Below are positions 38,620-49,539 of a stretch of 64,000 nucleotides of DNA, piece by piece. Position numbers and translations under genes: made by a program. Origin of the DNA: Salticus scenicus (taxonomy: Eukaryota; Arthropoda; Arachnida; Araneae; Salticidae); the NCBI GenBank assembly GCA_963930645.1, contig OZ005651.1, positions 131,233,475-131,297,474 of the forward strand. Reading direction: 5' to 3'. The notes under the pieces were generated by a model, which did not search any database, was not told the origin of the DNA, and worked only from the letters and a program-made list of their open reading frames with translations. The number at the start of each line of letters is the position of its first letter. The stretch's first letter is position 1.

Positions 38620-38989
38620 CTGAAATTAATAAAAAATTTCAATCAGAATCAATTCTAAAACCAAAGAAAAAAATTAATAATATACATCTGGAGAACAAAA
38701 TGTTATTAAGAATACAGGGCTACTGCTATGCCACCAGAGACATTTAAGGTCCTATGTCCGTATAGTCAGTAGATGAAGCAAATTATTTCATTTTAATAAA
38801 TGATAACAGTGTGAAAATTATAAAATTCTAAGAACAGTTGAATACATATTTAATTTTAGCATTAAAGGAAAATGTAGAATTTGAAAAATATAATCCTTTC
38901 CAAACAATTCTACATCTTATCATTTAAAAGATGTTACAGAGATTCCCTTTTGAAATATTTCTTTTTTCATATCAAGAAGAAAAATTTGG

Positions 38990-39530
38990 AAAATGTTAAA
39001 GATATTCTTAGGACAAGTACATGCTTTTAATGCCCTACTGTAAATCAGTTCTTCTGTTTGACAATGATTCTGTAGACCCAAACATCTATCAAATTATAAG
39101 AAATGGAAAAGACCCAATATCCCCACTACAAACTTCTCGTATTTATAAGATCCCAATTGCAGACAATCAAAACAAAAAATGCTATATTAGAATGACAAAG
39201 ATAAAAATAAAAACACGTATTAAGGAATACCAAAGTGACATCAAATTCGGTAAAGCCACCACTACCTTAGCAAAAGTATACCTCAACCGTGATATAACTG
39301 TTAACTTTAATACCAAGAAATTAGCCAACTTTAATAACACCCCCTATGCTTTAAATAGAAACTGTTGAATTTTTTTTCCTATAGTAATTCAATAAATGAC
39401 AAAAAGCCAATGATGGGTTTGAGCCGATCATGGTGCCATCTTGTCATTCGTCGAACAGAAAGGAGTCAAGGAAAAGAGCGAGCCACTGATGATGAGGAGG
39501 AGGGGGGGGGGCTTGAAAGGACTACAGTGA
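38990..39530 (+). pseudogene. Penelope-like element 3' fragment, copy 2 (GIY-YIG region)
   Basis: The plus frame at 39021-39368 reads IRNGKDPISPLQTSRIYKIP, then TRIKEYQSDIKFGKATTTLA and VNFNTKKLANFN. The same arrangement is found at the 3' end of copy 1 (IRSDKDPIPPLETAGIYKTP; GKLNTALAKTFN). CYIRMTKIKIKTRIKE stands where a nuclease normally has YIG, so the catalytic motif is degraded. A non-coding tail follows to about 39530. The fragment is 5' truncated. Confidence 0.8.
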
Positions 39531-39535
39531 ATTAA

Positions 39536-39753
39536 CCCCTTAATTGCCTCGGGCATATATATACATTTTTCTGAAGTGCGTTCCTTTGTATTGTACTGCT
39601 GTCAGTGAAACTACTGACACGGCTTGGCAATGCAATAAAACAGCTTTGAAAATGAGCTTGACAGTGTTTTTGAAGAATTTATTCATTCCAGAGTTGAGAG
39701 AGAATGGGGACACTGGGAAATGAATCTCGTAAAAATTCGTCGGCAGGTAAGGG
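39536..39753. mobile_element. TTAA-flanked piggyBac-type MITE 1 (218 bp)
   Basis: TTAA at 39532-39535 and 39754-39757 flank an element with ends CCCCTTAATTGCC and GGCAGGTAAGGG. TTAA duplications with CCC...GGG ends are the signature of piggyBac-mobilised elements. It abuts the end of the Penelope-like fragment. No coding capacity. Confidence 0.7.
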
Positions 39754-39757
39754 TTAA

Positions 39758-41048
39758 CAGAAGTTTAAAGTAAGGTTTTCTTATTTTTAAATATGATTCA
39801 GTAGATCTTGCAAGAATCCTTTAGATAAAATGCAAAATAATTTGCTCAACAAATAATTATTAAAAATAAGATATTAGATCACGCACTTCTTCCAAAGACA
39901 AAATGTAATCAGATACAAGTGAGTATTCAAAGTGATTCTAAGTTATATTTTGCAGATTAGTAGTATAAAGTTCTAATAAGCATGTTCCTCCAATTTTCCC
40001 CTCCCCAAATGGGGGATAATTATACATTAAAATGATAATTGTTTTCATAAAAAATTTTATGTATTTTGAAAATTTATTTTATTTTTTTCCCTATCAATGA
40101 AAACAAAAAGTTCAGGAAAAAAAAAAAAAAGATTTTGGAGTTTTTTTTTTTTTTTCTTTTCAAAATGCAGAGGGGATGAGAGTTGCCAAGGGAATTTTGA
40201 AAATACTAACTTATAAATTCAGATTCAGCAACCTCAAAACAAAGCCGACCAATTTCTAGAACTAAAATGATTTTTTTCACGTAAAATTACAAATTGTCCT
40301 GATTACAACTGCAAAAAAAAATTAATTAATAAATATTATGAGTACTTTAGTTTTTGTGAGATTTGTGTGTAAAGAAGATATTACTTTCTTCAATGACAAT
40401 GACAGTGTTAATCAAGTAAATAAATGTAAAAAAACCCCTGTTTTTTATAAGTACACAAAGATCATTTATGTAATCTAAGATTTTACTTGTGAAAAATGTG
40501 ATGAGCAAATCACTAATATCTTTACCAAAGCTCTTAATAAAGTTTAAAAAAATTAAGAGAAATTATCAACATAAAAATCAGTGAACAAACTGTGACTCTG
40601 CAAACTGTAATTGACTTATTTTATGCATCTTGTCTTTTAAATATAATTTCCTTAAAATTTCCTTTTAATGTTATTAATTTCTATTTAATTTAATTTCATT
40701 TTGATTTGACAGCAATTCTATAAATATACTGAGTGTCTTATTTGCATTAAAGAATTTGGTATTTGCTTTGAAAATACAAAATATAATAGCAACATGATTG
40801 AAAAAAGTATCCAATTTTAAATCATGTTGCTTATATTTCGAAATTACTTAACAATATATTTTATTGGCAACACATATTTTCTGTTGTTCTGGACATGTTC
40901 CAGGTGTGTGCTACCACACTCTGTTTGTGCTGCAATTTTTGTCCCTTATTTTGTCCTTATTAAATCAATTAATTATATGTATACCTAACTTCTCCCCTTA
41001 ATGATAAATTACTTAAGATGCAGTAGATTGTTAAATATAATTTTTGAT
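39758..41048. other. Intronic, nothing seen
   Basis: AT-rich intron with A/T homopolymers near 40120-40155; no coding signal. Confidence 0.5.
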
Positions 41049-41056
41049 GTATTAAT

Positions 41057-42554
41057 CAGGGACGTATCCAGAGGGGGGGGCTCTGGGGGCCCGAGCCCCC
41101 CCCCCCGAAATTTTCTGAGATAATTTTTTTCATGTTCTACTGACCAGAAAAAAAATGTAAAAAAATGAATTTTTTCTCCACAATATCTTTTTTTTTGTTG
41201 TTGTTAATTTTTTTGCTTGTGAAACCTTATTTATCAGCAATTTTCTGTCTTGTAAAGTCCAAATTGCCGAAATGCATATTAGCTTTTTGTAAAAAACACT
41301 AAAAAGAGAACTTTATGATGCTTATTGTTGAACCCTGTAATGTGTCTCCTTTCTCTTGCCAGAAATAGCGTTTTAATTCCTTGTGGGACAAAAGATTCGT
41401 CTTTAACAAAGATCACAGTTGCAAATGGAACTTCTGGTTTTGTCAGTTATGCACGTAGTACATAAAATAGCCAATATAAAATCTACTTTACAGAAAGACA
41501 TGTGATGAAAGGTAGGCCTTAAAAAACCAACACGTTATGTAAACATCTTTGTTACGGTCGTCATAAAGCAGACATATCTGAGTCTGATGTAGAACGGGAT
41601 GATGGGCCATCGCTTCACCGGTAACTTTCCAAACGATAACCAATAATGACGTGCAGACACAGTTGAAGATACGCTGTGTCACATGAGACACCTGGTTGAT
41701 ACACACCCTGGGTACATATAGAAACGCTAGATAGTTCGATACGTACGCCATGCCAGAAGATTTTCAACAACAACAATGGGTATAACCATGGCACCGTACC
41801 ACTGAATTACGAAGTCAGCCAGTTTTTGGTATGTTAAATTTGATGGACTTAACATTGCACTAAAGTTAGACAGACAACAAAGCAACGGCCTGGAATCCAT
41901 TTCTAGGGTAATCTGGAATCGTGCCATCACAATTTAAATCCTCCACGGAGAAGATGCTTTCCCAATTTCAGTATACCCGAGCTATTGCATATACAAAACA
42001 TGGAGGACACAACGGATTTTACGTGCAACTGATATCATTAATCTACATGACCGTATTTGGATGGCTCTAGTATCGATCACTCAATCCTTCAATTACGAGC
42101 TCGACTCCTTATTAACCGGACTACCGTGAGTCCAGTTTTTGGCGATTTTCTCTGTTTGTCAGTGGTTTACAACATCACAGATTAAAAAACTCTCTAGCTG
42201 AGACCTTTGTATTTTAAAGGACTAGTTCCATCAGTTTTAGGCCCAAGGCACTTTTTAGAATTATTATCATTAAATCTTTTCTTGCCATTTCCGATTTTAG
42301 GAACATTAATTCCATTGTTTACCGACATGCGGCGTTGTAATTGATCTTATTTATAGCGCATTACCATTTTACTATGCCTAGATATGAAGCTTAAGGTAAC
42401 AACTTATATTTTTCTTAAAGTTAAGGTGATTGGGGGGGGGGGAGGAGGACAAACTTTAGCGTACACGCTCTTGGTGTGTACACGTGCGGGTGCACGACCA
42501 ACATCTTAGTGAAAGTTGGGCCCCCTCCGAAATTTTTTTCTGGATACGCCCTTG
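41057..42554. mobile_element. hAT-type element with exact 8-bp TSD carrying non-transposase sequence
   Basis: TIRs CAGGGACGTATCCAGA (41057) and, as complement, CAAGGGCGTATCCAGA (ending 42554) match 14 of 16 bases. They are followed inward by G/C-run segments with GAAATTTT. The 8-bp duplication GTATTAAT is exact (41049-41056, 42555-42562). The interior (about 41340-42400) is markedly less AT-rich than the surrounding intron. It contains two minus-strand frames (41727-41930 and 41488-41751) that do not resemble a transposase. It is non-autonomous and may have captured host sequence. Confidence 0.85.
41727..41930 (-). pseudogene. Membrane-protein-like exon fragment inside the hAT element
   Basis: A 67-residue frame, MMARFQITLEMDSRPLLCCL and onward, with a hydrophobic segment AMVIPIVVVENLLAW. 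The part SNFSAMLSPSNLTYQKLADF resembles, from memory, the N-terminal region of alkylglycerol monooxygenase-type proteins (a SPNETTY-like segment followed by a membrane helix). A GTACGT donor-like sequence follows LLAW. A second frame (41488-41751) overlaps downstream without recognisable similarity. The assignment is tentative: it could be an exon captured with its leader, or chance. Confidence 0.25.
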
Positions 42555-42791
42555 GTATTAATGAAAATAACTATTCAGAATTAAGCAGACCCATGTTCTC
42601 AAACAATAAGGAAAGAATTAGAATTTTTATGAGAAACAGAAATATGCAAAATTTTAGATATTTATGAAGTACTTCTAAAATTAAAACATAAAAATCTAGA
42701 AGCAGTATAAATTAGGTAAAATGTACAAAATATAGACAGTTGGCAATATTTTAATGACATTTATAAAGAGAATAAAATTTTAATTGTATAC

Positions 42792-42970
42792 CTGAGCATC
42801 ATGACATGGATTCCAAGATGCATCCATCACAACAATACGATTAGCACCGACTAAATTTATACCAAGGCAACCAGCTCGAGTAGACAGTAGAAAAAGTGAT
42901 ACATTATCATTTCGGTTGAATTCATTTATCAATTTTTCACGTTCTTGTGCTGAAGTGCTTCCATCAAGAC
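42792..42970 (-). CDS. RAD54L2: RAD54L2 exon: helicase motif V
   Basis: A 179-bp exon with acceptor CCTTAG and donor CTCAG|GTATAC. Two bases complete the Arg codon of the previous exon, and it ends in phase 0. The translation is LDGSTSAQEREKLINEFN, then LFLLSTRAGCLGINLVGANR (motif V) and VVMDASWNPCHDAQ. DGSTSA is the usual start of the lobe-2 core of ARIP4/ATRX-like ATPases. The STRAG and SWNPCHDAQ residues that contact nucleotide and DNA in SNF2 enzymes are all present, so the enzyme looks catalytically intact in this lobe. Confidence 0.95.
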
Positions 42971-43048
42971 CTAAGGCACAAAATATAAATAAAAACTCAT
43001 ACTAAAGACAACACTATGAGTACTTTAAAATCAATGGGAATTACTTAC

Positions 43049-43289
43049 GGAAATAGTTTTTGTTGCGAGACCAAGTTTCAGTCACTATCTGATCAGGCTG
43101 ATCTGGTTTTCTAGGAACTTGAATTTTACTTAAAAATTGCTCTAAAAGATCAAGGGTTGAAAGAGACTGGCTAAAGACTAAAAGCTTGTCTCCCATTTGT
43201 AAGGTTTCTGCTATTATAACAAACAGCACCATCATCTTATGACTATTTTCTAAAACGCCTAGTACATAGTCTTTCATTATAGGTACAGC
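43049..43289 (-). CDS. RAD54L2: RAD54L2 exon: start of helicase C-terminal lobe
   Basis: A 241-bp exon with acceptor TATTTTTAG and donor TTCC|GTAAGT. It enters in phase 0 and leaves one base. The translation AVPIMKDYVLGVLENSHKMM followed by GDKLLVFSQSLSTLDLLEQF is diagnostic of the ARIP4 branch of SNF2 proteins; LVFSQS is helicase motif IV of lobe 2. It ends at NKNYFR, with the Arg codon split across the next 78-bp intron. RAD54L2 is a DNA-dependent ATPase remodeller of the nucleus that interacts with steroid receptors and SUMO-modified proteins in mammals (established for the family). A 10.1-kb transposon-filled intron separates it from the giant exon. Confidence 0.95.
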
Positions 43290-43421
43290 CTAAAAATATT
43301 TTAAAGTATAGAAAATAGATTAATAAATACAATTGATTATTTATAAAAAAAAAAGATGACTGAAAGGATAATGCATATCAGTATTGAAAAATTGCACAAA
43401 GAGAAATTAAATGTACATTAA

Positions 43422-43903
43422 CCCATCAGGCACCAAAACTCCTGCTGCAGGAACAATTGATTAAGAATTTTTTTCTCTACAAGTAACTAAGATAAATATA
43501 TTTCTCATTTTTTACATTGAATATTAAAATGCATTGCTTTGTTGGTAATTTTTTTAAAAAGTTTGGAAAGTAAATTGTATTTTCTTTTTAATTATTCAAA
43601 CAGAATTGTCTGTTTTTACTGCCTAAGAAAAGAAAATCACAAAAAATAACTCATTTGAAAGCAGGGGTTTAAAACAATAGAACAGTTCTTTTCTTAAATT
43701 ATAACAAACAGGGATTAAGAAAACTAATTTAAAAGGTTTTTGCAATTTCTCAACATCTATTCTACCTTATTAAGTCTCCCATTTTGGAACCGTATCATAT
43801 CTTCTAACAAAATAAAATTTTAATTATTTAAAATACATATGATTAGAATTGAACTTTTAAACCCAAAATATATGAAAATTTTCATATAGCAGCATTTATT
43901 GGG
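43422..43903. mobile_element. TTAA-flanked piggyBac-type MITE 2 (candidate, 482 bp)
   Basis: TTAA at 43418-43421 is followed by CCCATCAGGCACC, and the right end GCATTTATTGGG precedes TTAA at 43904-43907. End similarity is short (CCCA). The right TTAA is shared with the next element, so this may be an older element beside which, or into whose target site, the neighbour inserted. Confidence 0.5.
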
Positions 43904-43907
43904 TTAA

Positions 43908-44403
43908 CCCTTTCAGGACCATAAGATTTCCAAGACTAAATATGCCAATACAACACAATATTTTAGCTATTGTGGGTGTAAAGTAAGAGAATATCACCAG
44001 AAAAACATAGCAGGGTGTATAGGTTTCCTATAATTTCATGGGAAATATTTTCCCTATGGACCATAAAAGTAAATAAACGAAGAGTTAGGTTTATTATATC
44101 GGTATTTTATTTATTGCTTTATAATATAAAAATTATCAGAAAAGTAAAATAAATAGCTAGTTATGGTATTCTACGAAACAATTTCGTTTACTTGTGAAGC
44201 ACAAGTGGACATTGTACATAACACATTTAATATGTGTCCTATTTTCTATACGTTTTTTTTTTATTCGTTCAGAAACACATTTGCTCCCTTGGACATACGT
44301 TTTATTTTGACATTCAGTAAAAAAAATATCGATTCAATAATAATTGAACAATCGATAACGATTTTTGTAGAAGGGAAAAATATTTCCCTTAGGCGTGAAA
44401 GGG
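43908..44403. mobile_element. TTAA-flanked piggyBac-type MITE 3 (496 bp)
   Basis: TTAA at 43904-43907 and 44404-44407, ends CCCTTTCAGGACC and GGCGTGAAAGGG (8-bp perfect TIR CCCTTTCA). Subterminal TTTCCCT/AGGGAAA motifs recur inside near 44040 and 44380. The short open frame beginning at 44163 has no similarity to known proteins. Confidence 0.75.
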
Positions 44404-44407
44404 TTAA

Positions 44408-45939
44408 CAAAAATATTTAATTAAGGAATAGCATGGAGTTTTACATTTAAACACTTATTGGGAAAAAAAGAAAGTGGAAGGCTTAGAGAACCGAAGCCCT
44501 TCCTATTATATACTGCAGAACTTTCTTTTAATGCCAAATGAAAAGAGTAACCCTTTAAAGATGTTCATTTATATGTGAATTTTTATAACTGATAATAAAA
44601 GGAGCAAATATTAATTAGCATTTAATTATCAATTGATTTCCTTGAAAATAAATTTGAGCCATTTTAAAATGAAATTTTTCGAGTCCTGCAATGATTTCTG
44701 AATTGCAATGCCACTGGTACATAACTTCGCCCCCCCCCCCCCCTCCCTCCAACCATTTCAATTTGAATTTCATAAGACAATATTATTGATTTGTTCAAAA
44801 AATAAAATATATGAAGAGGAACAATAAAGAATTCCTAAATTAAGATGAAAAAATTGAATTTGAGATTGAAATACACAACGGGCATTTTTGGAAGAGTCCT
44901 GAAAATTCCACATTTTTGTAAGTTTTCTTAGCCTACATTTCTCACCAATTCAAATGCTGTAAAGTAATGATGACCTACTTTTTTTTTTTTTTTTTTTTTT
45001 TTAAATACCAACCAAAAAGAAAGAAGGATGTTATAAGTTTGAAGCTTTTGTTTATCTCTGTGTGTGGATATGTGGGTCTGTAGCACTGTAGTACCCTAAG
45101 CAAACAGCGTAATTTCAATATGTTTTATTTATTTATAAGAAAGTTGCTTTAATTGGGAGGGTTCTCAGCTATGTTTGATGAAAATCTATTTGGTTTTTTA
45201 AAATTAATTAAAATGTGCCTTTTCAGGTCATTTTTCACTGATTTAAAAAATTTACAAGCTGGGAATTTTCCCAACTAACTTTCAAATCACGTTAGATGAT
45301 AAGTTGTGTTTTTTTTTCTTTTTTTAAAGTTTGAATATAAATTTTTTTTTTTTTTAGAAATATTTATTCATGAATTCATCATGAATAAATATTTTTTTAT
45401 TTAAAATAAAAAAAATTTATTAGATTTTGCAAAAGTTAAAAATTGACTGTTTACAGGGATTATGAGTTCACAATCAAAAAACCTCAAAATTTAATTAAAA
45501 ATTAATTTAAATGCAATTTTTTTTTTTTTTTTTTTTTTAACTACTTTTCATTGAGATTTTAAAATTTGTGAATTATCATTCTTTCAACTACCAACTCATG
45601 TTAGATATTTTTTTTTTTTTTTAATTATTATTACTATTGTTATATTATTACCATACAAAAGACCAAAGACCAAAAATAATTATTAAATTTTAAATACCTA
45701 TAAGTTCTTCTTTATAATTGGAAGCACTTTTGCTCTAGGCCCAGAGCATCTTCAATACTACTGTTGCTCTTGACATTCCTTCTCTTACTAACCTTGGTTT
45801 AGCATCTAGTGCCATCTAGCATCTATAAATGATGCTCCAGGCCTGGAGCAAAAGTGCTCAAAATCGTGGAGAAACTGAAGGTATTTAAATCCTAATTTTT
45901 TTAAAAGCACTATTAAATTTTTTAGTTGATAGCATATAT
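44408..45939. other. Intronic, nothing seen
   Basis: AT-rich intron with a C run at 44730-44742 and T runs at 44980-45002, 45518-45538 and 45608-45622. A short hairpin around the tract at 45360-45410 (TGAATTCATCATGAATA) is AT-rich and probably trivial. Confidence 0.45.
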
Positions 45940-46322
45940 CTGTACTGATAAGTATAAAGGATTTAAGTCCATATTCTTGATTTTTCAGGAGACGAAAAAT
46001 AAAGTTAAACTAACTAAAAACTAATCAGGCCGAATCGATCAGGAAAAAGGGATTATGTTGGTTTGTACACTTTATACCATTCAGTGATTGTCAATCTTCA
46101 TTTAATAAAGGGAAAAAATTGAATTAAATATTTTATACCAAAGATTAATGCTAAATTTCTGACTTGAATCTTTTTTTTTACCAATGGATTTTCTCAAAGA
46201 CTAAATGACATGGATTTAAATCCTTTATACCAATCGATAGATAATTTTCTTCTGAGTCTGACTATGTACTTAACTCAAAATCGACATTTTTGGACTTAAA
46301 TCCTTTATACGTATCAGTACAG
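45940..46322. mobile_element. MITE family A, copy 2 (383 bp)
   Basis: Same TIR CTGTACTGATAAGTATAAAG, with the right end carrying one change (TATACGTATCAGTACAG). Flanking ATAT is repeated on both sides (up to six bases, ATATAT, in AT-rich sequence). The body is homologous to 26875-27243 in opposite orientation. Confidence 0.85.
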
Positions 46323-47950
46323 ATATATAATAGCAGCTAATAATATTTTCCACATGCACTGCAGTAATACAAATATCATGGTTGAAAGAAGCAAAGCTAG
46401 TATGCTGTAGCCTTCACAAACATTTCTAATATAATAATTGGCTGGAAAAGTACATAAAACCTGAAGACTTGTGTAGAGCAACACTTATTAATCAGTACAC
46501 ACTCAAATTGATTTAGCTCAGCTTTTCATAATAGCTATCTTATATATCAAGTTTCATGCATTCATATACTATAGAAGCTAATTTATAGCCTTCTAATAAA
46601 TAAGGAAAGGTACAGCATAGTAGCACTACCTATCGACCAATATGTACACAAACTGAATTGGCATAGCTTTTGATAATAACTATAAGTTTTGTGCACAATA
46701 TAGGAGCTGAGATATAGCTTTTTTATAAATGGGGGTTATGGCAGCATAGCAGTGCTACTTGCATAGCAATATAGGGCAAAATTTAACAAGCACCATCTTG
46801 GTCTAAACAAACAAAGTTTTGTTGATTTCTGTACATTCCTCTATAAGATACAATACCCACAAAAGTTTTCTAACACATACACACACAAATACAGACTTCT
46901 AAAAATGATCAAATTGTGTTCAGAACATCTCAAAATGTGCAAATACATCGAAAAAGAGAAGTAAAAAAACTTTATGAATACAATGCTTCCTTCTTATGTA
47001 TACAGAAATTTAAAAAGAAATGTTTACTGAAACATTGAATGAAAGCTTTATTTAGAATACATCTATTAAAATGAAATGAACATTAAGAAAATATTGAAAA
47101 AATATTTTAGCTAGAAAATTAAGCATTTTATATATGAACCAAAATTAAAAATTTTATAAGATTGACTTATCTTTCAGTATGAACCGAGTAGCAGAAAGTG
47201 TGCAACACGGCAGCGAGTGCTGCAGATTGTTTAAAGTTCAGCAGATTAATTTAACAGCTAAAAAAGAAATGCTATGCTTAAAAATGCTTAAATATGATTT
47301 GCCTTACATTTCCGGATTACTGTACCTATTGCATGTTCTTAATTTTCTTTCTTTAAAAAAAATAAATTTTACATCATTTATTAATTACTATATTTTTTTT
47401 TCTGATATCTGACTTGATAAGACATTTCTGGATTGCAGATAAATTTTGTTTTGCTGCAGATAAACACAGAAATTACTGCTGCTGGGGCTATGAGTTTAAA
47501 GAAAAATAAATAAAATTAATATTTCAACTTTTGAACAAGGAAAGTCCCCCTTAAAATTAAAACAACATAATGATTTACAGTTATGTAAAGTTGTAATTAT
47601 TTATCCCCCCCCCTACTGCTTACAGTAAAATTCACATAAAGAGATGAATTTAATTAATTAGTTATTAGTCAATTGTAAAATGTGTTTATATAAAAATTTT
47701 TGTTACAATAAGGATGCAAAATATAAGTAGGGGAGAGTGGGGAAAAAAACCATGAAAAAGTCTGACATAAATATTTTTATAACAGTGTTTATATTACTTT
47801 TGTATCACCTAATTAGCATAATTTCAAAAGTAATATGTCATTTTAAAACTTATTTGAACTGGATTTGAACAGTAGACATCACAAATCTCTGTCACCAATA
47901 TTTCAAGATCTCAATATATCCAATTCTAATTATGATTAAATTACTTATAC
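46323..47950. other. Intronic, weak tandem duplication only
   Basis: Between about 46440 and 46770, segments such as GCATAGTAGCACTACCTATC and GCATAGCAGTGCTACTTGCA recur, suggesting an old two-unit duplication. A C run lies at 47605-47612. No coding signal; a short frame at 47179-47412 is unremarkable. Confidence 0.4.
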
Positions 47951-49515
47951 AGGGTAGATCAGATCGTAACCGCCATTGTGTTGGGGGTTTGCCACGATCA
48001 CAATTTTCAAGGGTCGTTTTCATGAGGAACGAACAGATTGTTTCATATCATGAAATGCTAAGGGCGATGCAGTCACCACAAAGTGGATATTTGCAACAGT
48101 TAGAATTTTCAAAGGTATTTGCATTATGAGTGAGCAAGATATTGTAGGTTCTAAAACAGGGAGAAGACACCGCAGGCACCAAAGAGTGCAAGTTTAATAT
48201 GGTGAGGTTTTTCAAGGATGGCTTGCACGGTGAGCAAACTGGCTACTTCAGATCATGAAACGGAAATAAGGCGCCACAGGCACTACTAAGCGTGAATTTG
48301 CTACAATTAGAATTCTTAATAAAGCTACTTGAACAATAAGCAAATAATCTGTTGTAAGTCCAGACCTGCCAACTGCTACGAAAATCGGCTCAAAATTACG
48401 AATTTTTATCTAGCACCAAAACTGCAACACTTCTGACTAGGTTTTGCTTTGCGATTTTTAATCTTTCTCCATCCACGCCATAAATGCCAATTTTCATTTT
48501 AAACTTGCTTTATTAGATGTATTACATTCTAGAAAGAGATAGAATTGTTAAATATTTCTCATTCGCGTATTTTTTTTGTGTCCAACCCCACCCCCTAATG
48601 ATCGGCAAACAAGCGCTCACCTTGGGATTCCTAATCTTTATCCATCTGCAACATAAATGACAATGTTCTTTTAAATTTACTTTATTAGATGCTAGAACCT
48701 ATAAAGAAATAGAATTGTACAATATTTCTCACTCTTTTTTAATCCCCCCCCCTTTCCCCCCAACAATCTATGATCAAACACCTGCAGAAGCCTTTGAATG
48801 TGTTTAATATTTATATTTTAACATTTTTAAAAATAATTATCCACATGCTAAGATTATAATTTTTTGCAATGATTATAATTTATATATTTTTTAAATTATA
48901 CACATAATTAAACACACAACAAAAATATTTATTGATTGGCTAGGATTTTTGCTGAATTTTAATAACTGGTTGAATATAGTGTAAAAAAAGTAATTCTGAA
49001 TAAAATCATTTTATACCTGGCTTCATAAATCGTGTTTGTTTCTTAAACAGTACAGTCTTTCATTATATATGAACACAAATGCAAATTATTCTGATAAAAA
49101 TAATAACTTAAAAAATATTTAATCTGAGGGAGGGGGGGGGGGGATTAGAAAAAACATTTAACATAATGTGGCTGGATTTCTATGCTAAATAAAAGCCGGA
49201 TGTCTGGCATCCAGCAGTGCGTACCATCTGTGGAAAATTGTTCATCACGGCTGAAAATAGTACCCCGTGGATTATATGCAGAAAATACGGTAATATACAT
49301 ACATTTATTTGTTTAGGATTCGTGTGTTGCATGATAAAAATGAATCAACCAACCATCCAATCCATTTTTAAATGGTGTGCTACTAATTGTTATTTTCAAA
49401 TGTTGGCAAGTATGTAAGTCCTGGAACGGGAAAAAGTGCCACCGAGCGGGACTTTGATATGGTCAGATTTTTCAAGGATCGCAAACCAGCTGGTCACCGA
49501 ATGCGGCTAGTTATA
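47951..49515. repeat. Degenerate ~100-bp tandem array split by a transposon
   Basis: Four diverged units fill 47951-48360 and a fifth continues at 49415-49515 after the transposon insertion at 48361-49414. Shared parts of the unit are a CACCGCAGGCACCAAAGAGT-like core, then a GGTGAGGTTTTTCAAGGAT-like part and a GGTGAGCAAACTG-like end. The array runs straight into the third Penelope-like remnant. It may be a satellite or a repeated leader of that element. Confidence 0.6.
48361..49414. mobile_element. Non-autonomous hAT element, copy 3 (1,054 bp)
   Basis: Ends CAGACCTGCCAAC (48361) and GTTGGCAAGTATG (to 49414). An exact 6-bp duplication TAAGTC (48355-48360, 49415-49420) lies directly at the ends. 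The interior is in opposite orientation to the copies at 23899 and 59500 (for example the TCTAGAAAGAGATAGAATTG segment near 48531 and its complement near 24785). It is older than those copies, with a diverged left TIR. Confidence 0.85.
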
Positions 49516-49539
49516 ATAACTACCGTTTTTAAAAAATCA

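Noticed and set aside
44163..44420. An 85-codon plus-strand frame
   Set aside because: Lies inside the TTAA-flanked MITE; no recognisable similarity and no splice or promoter support.
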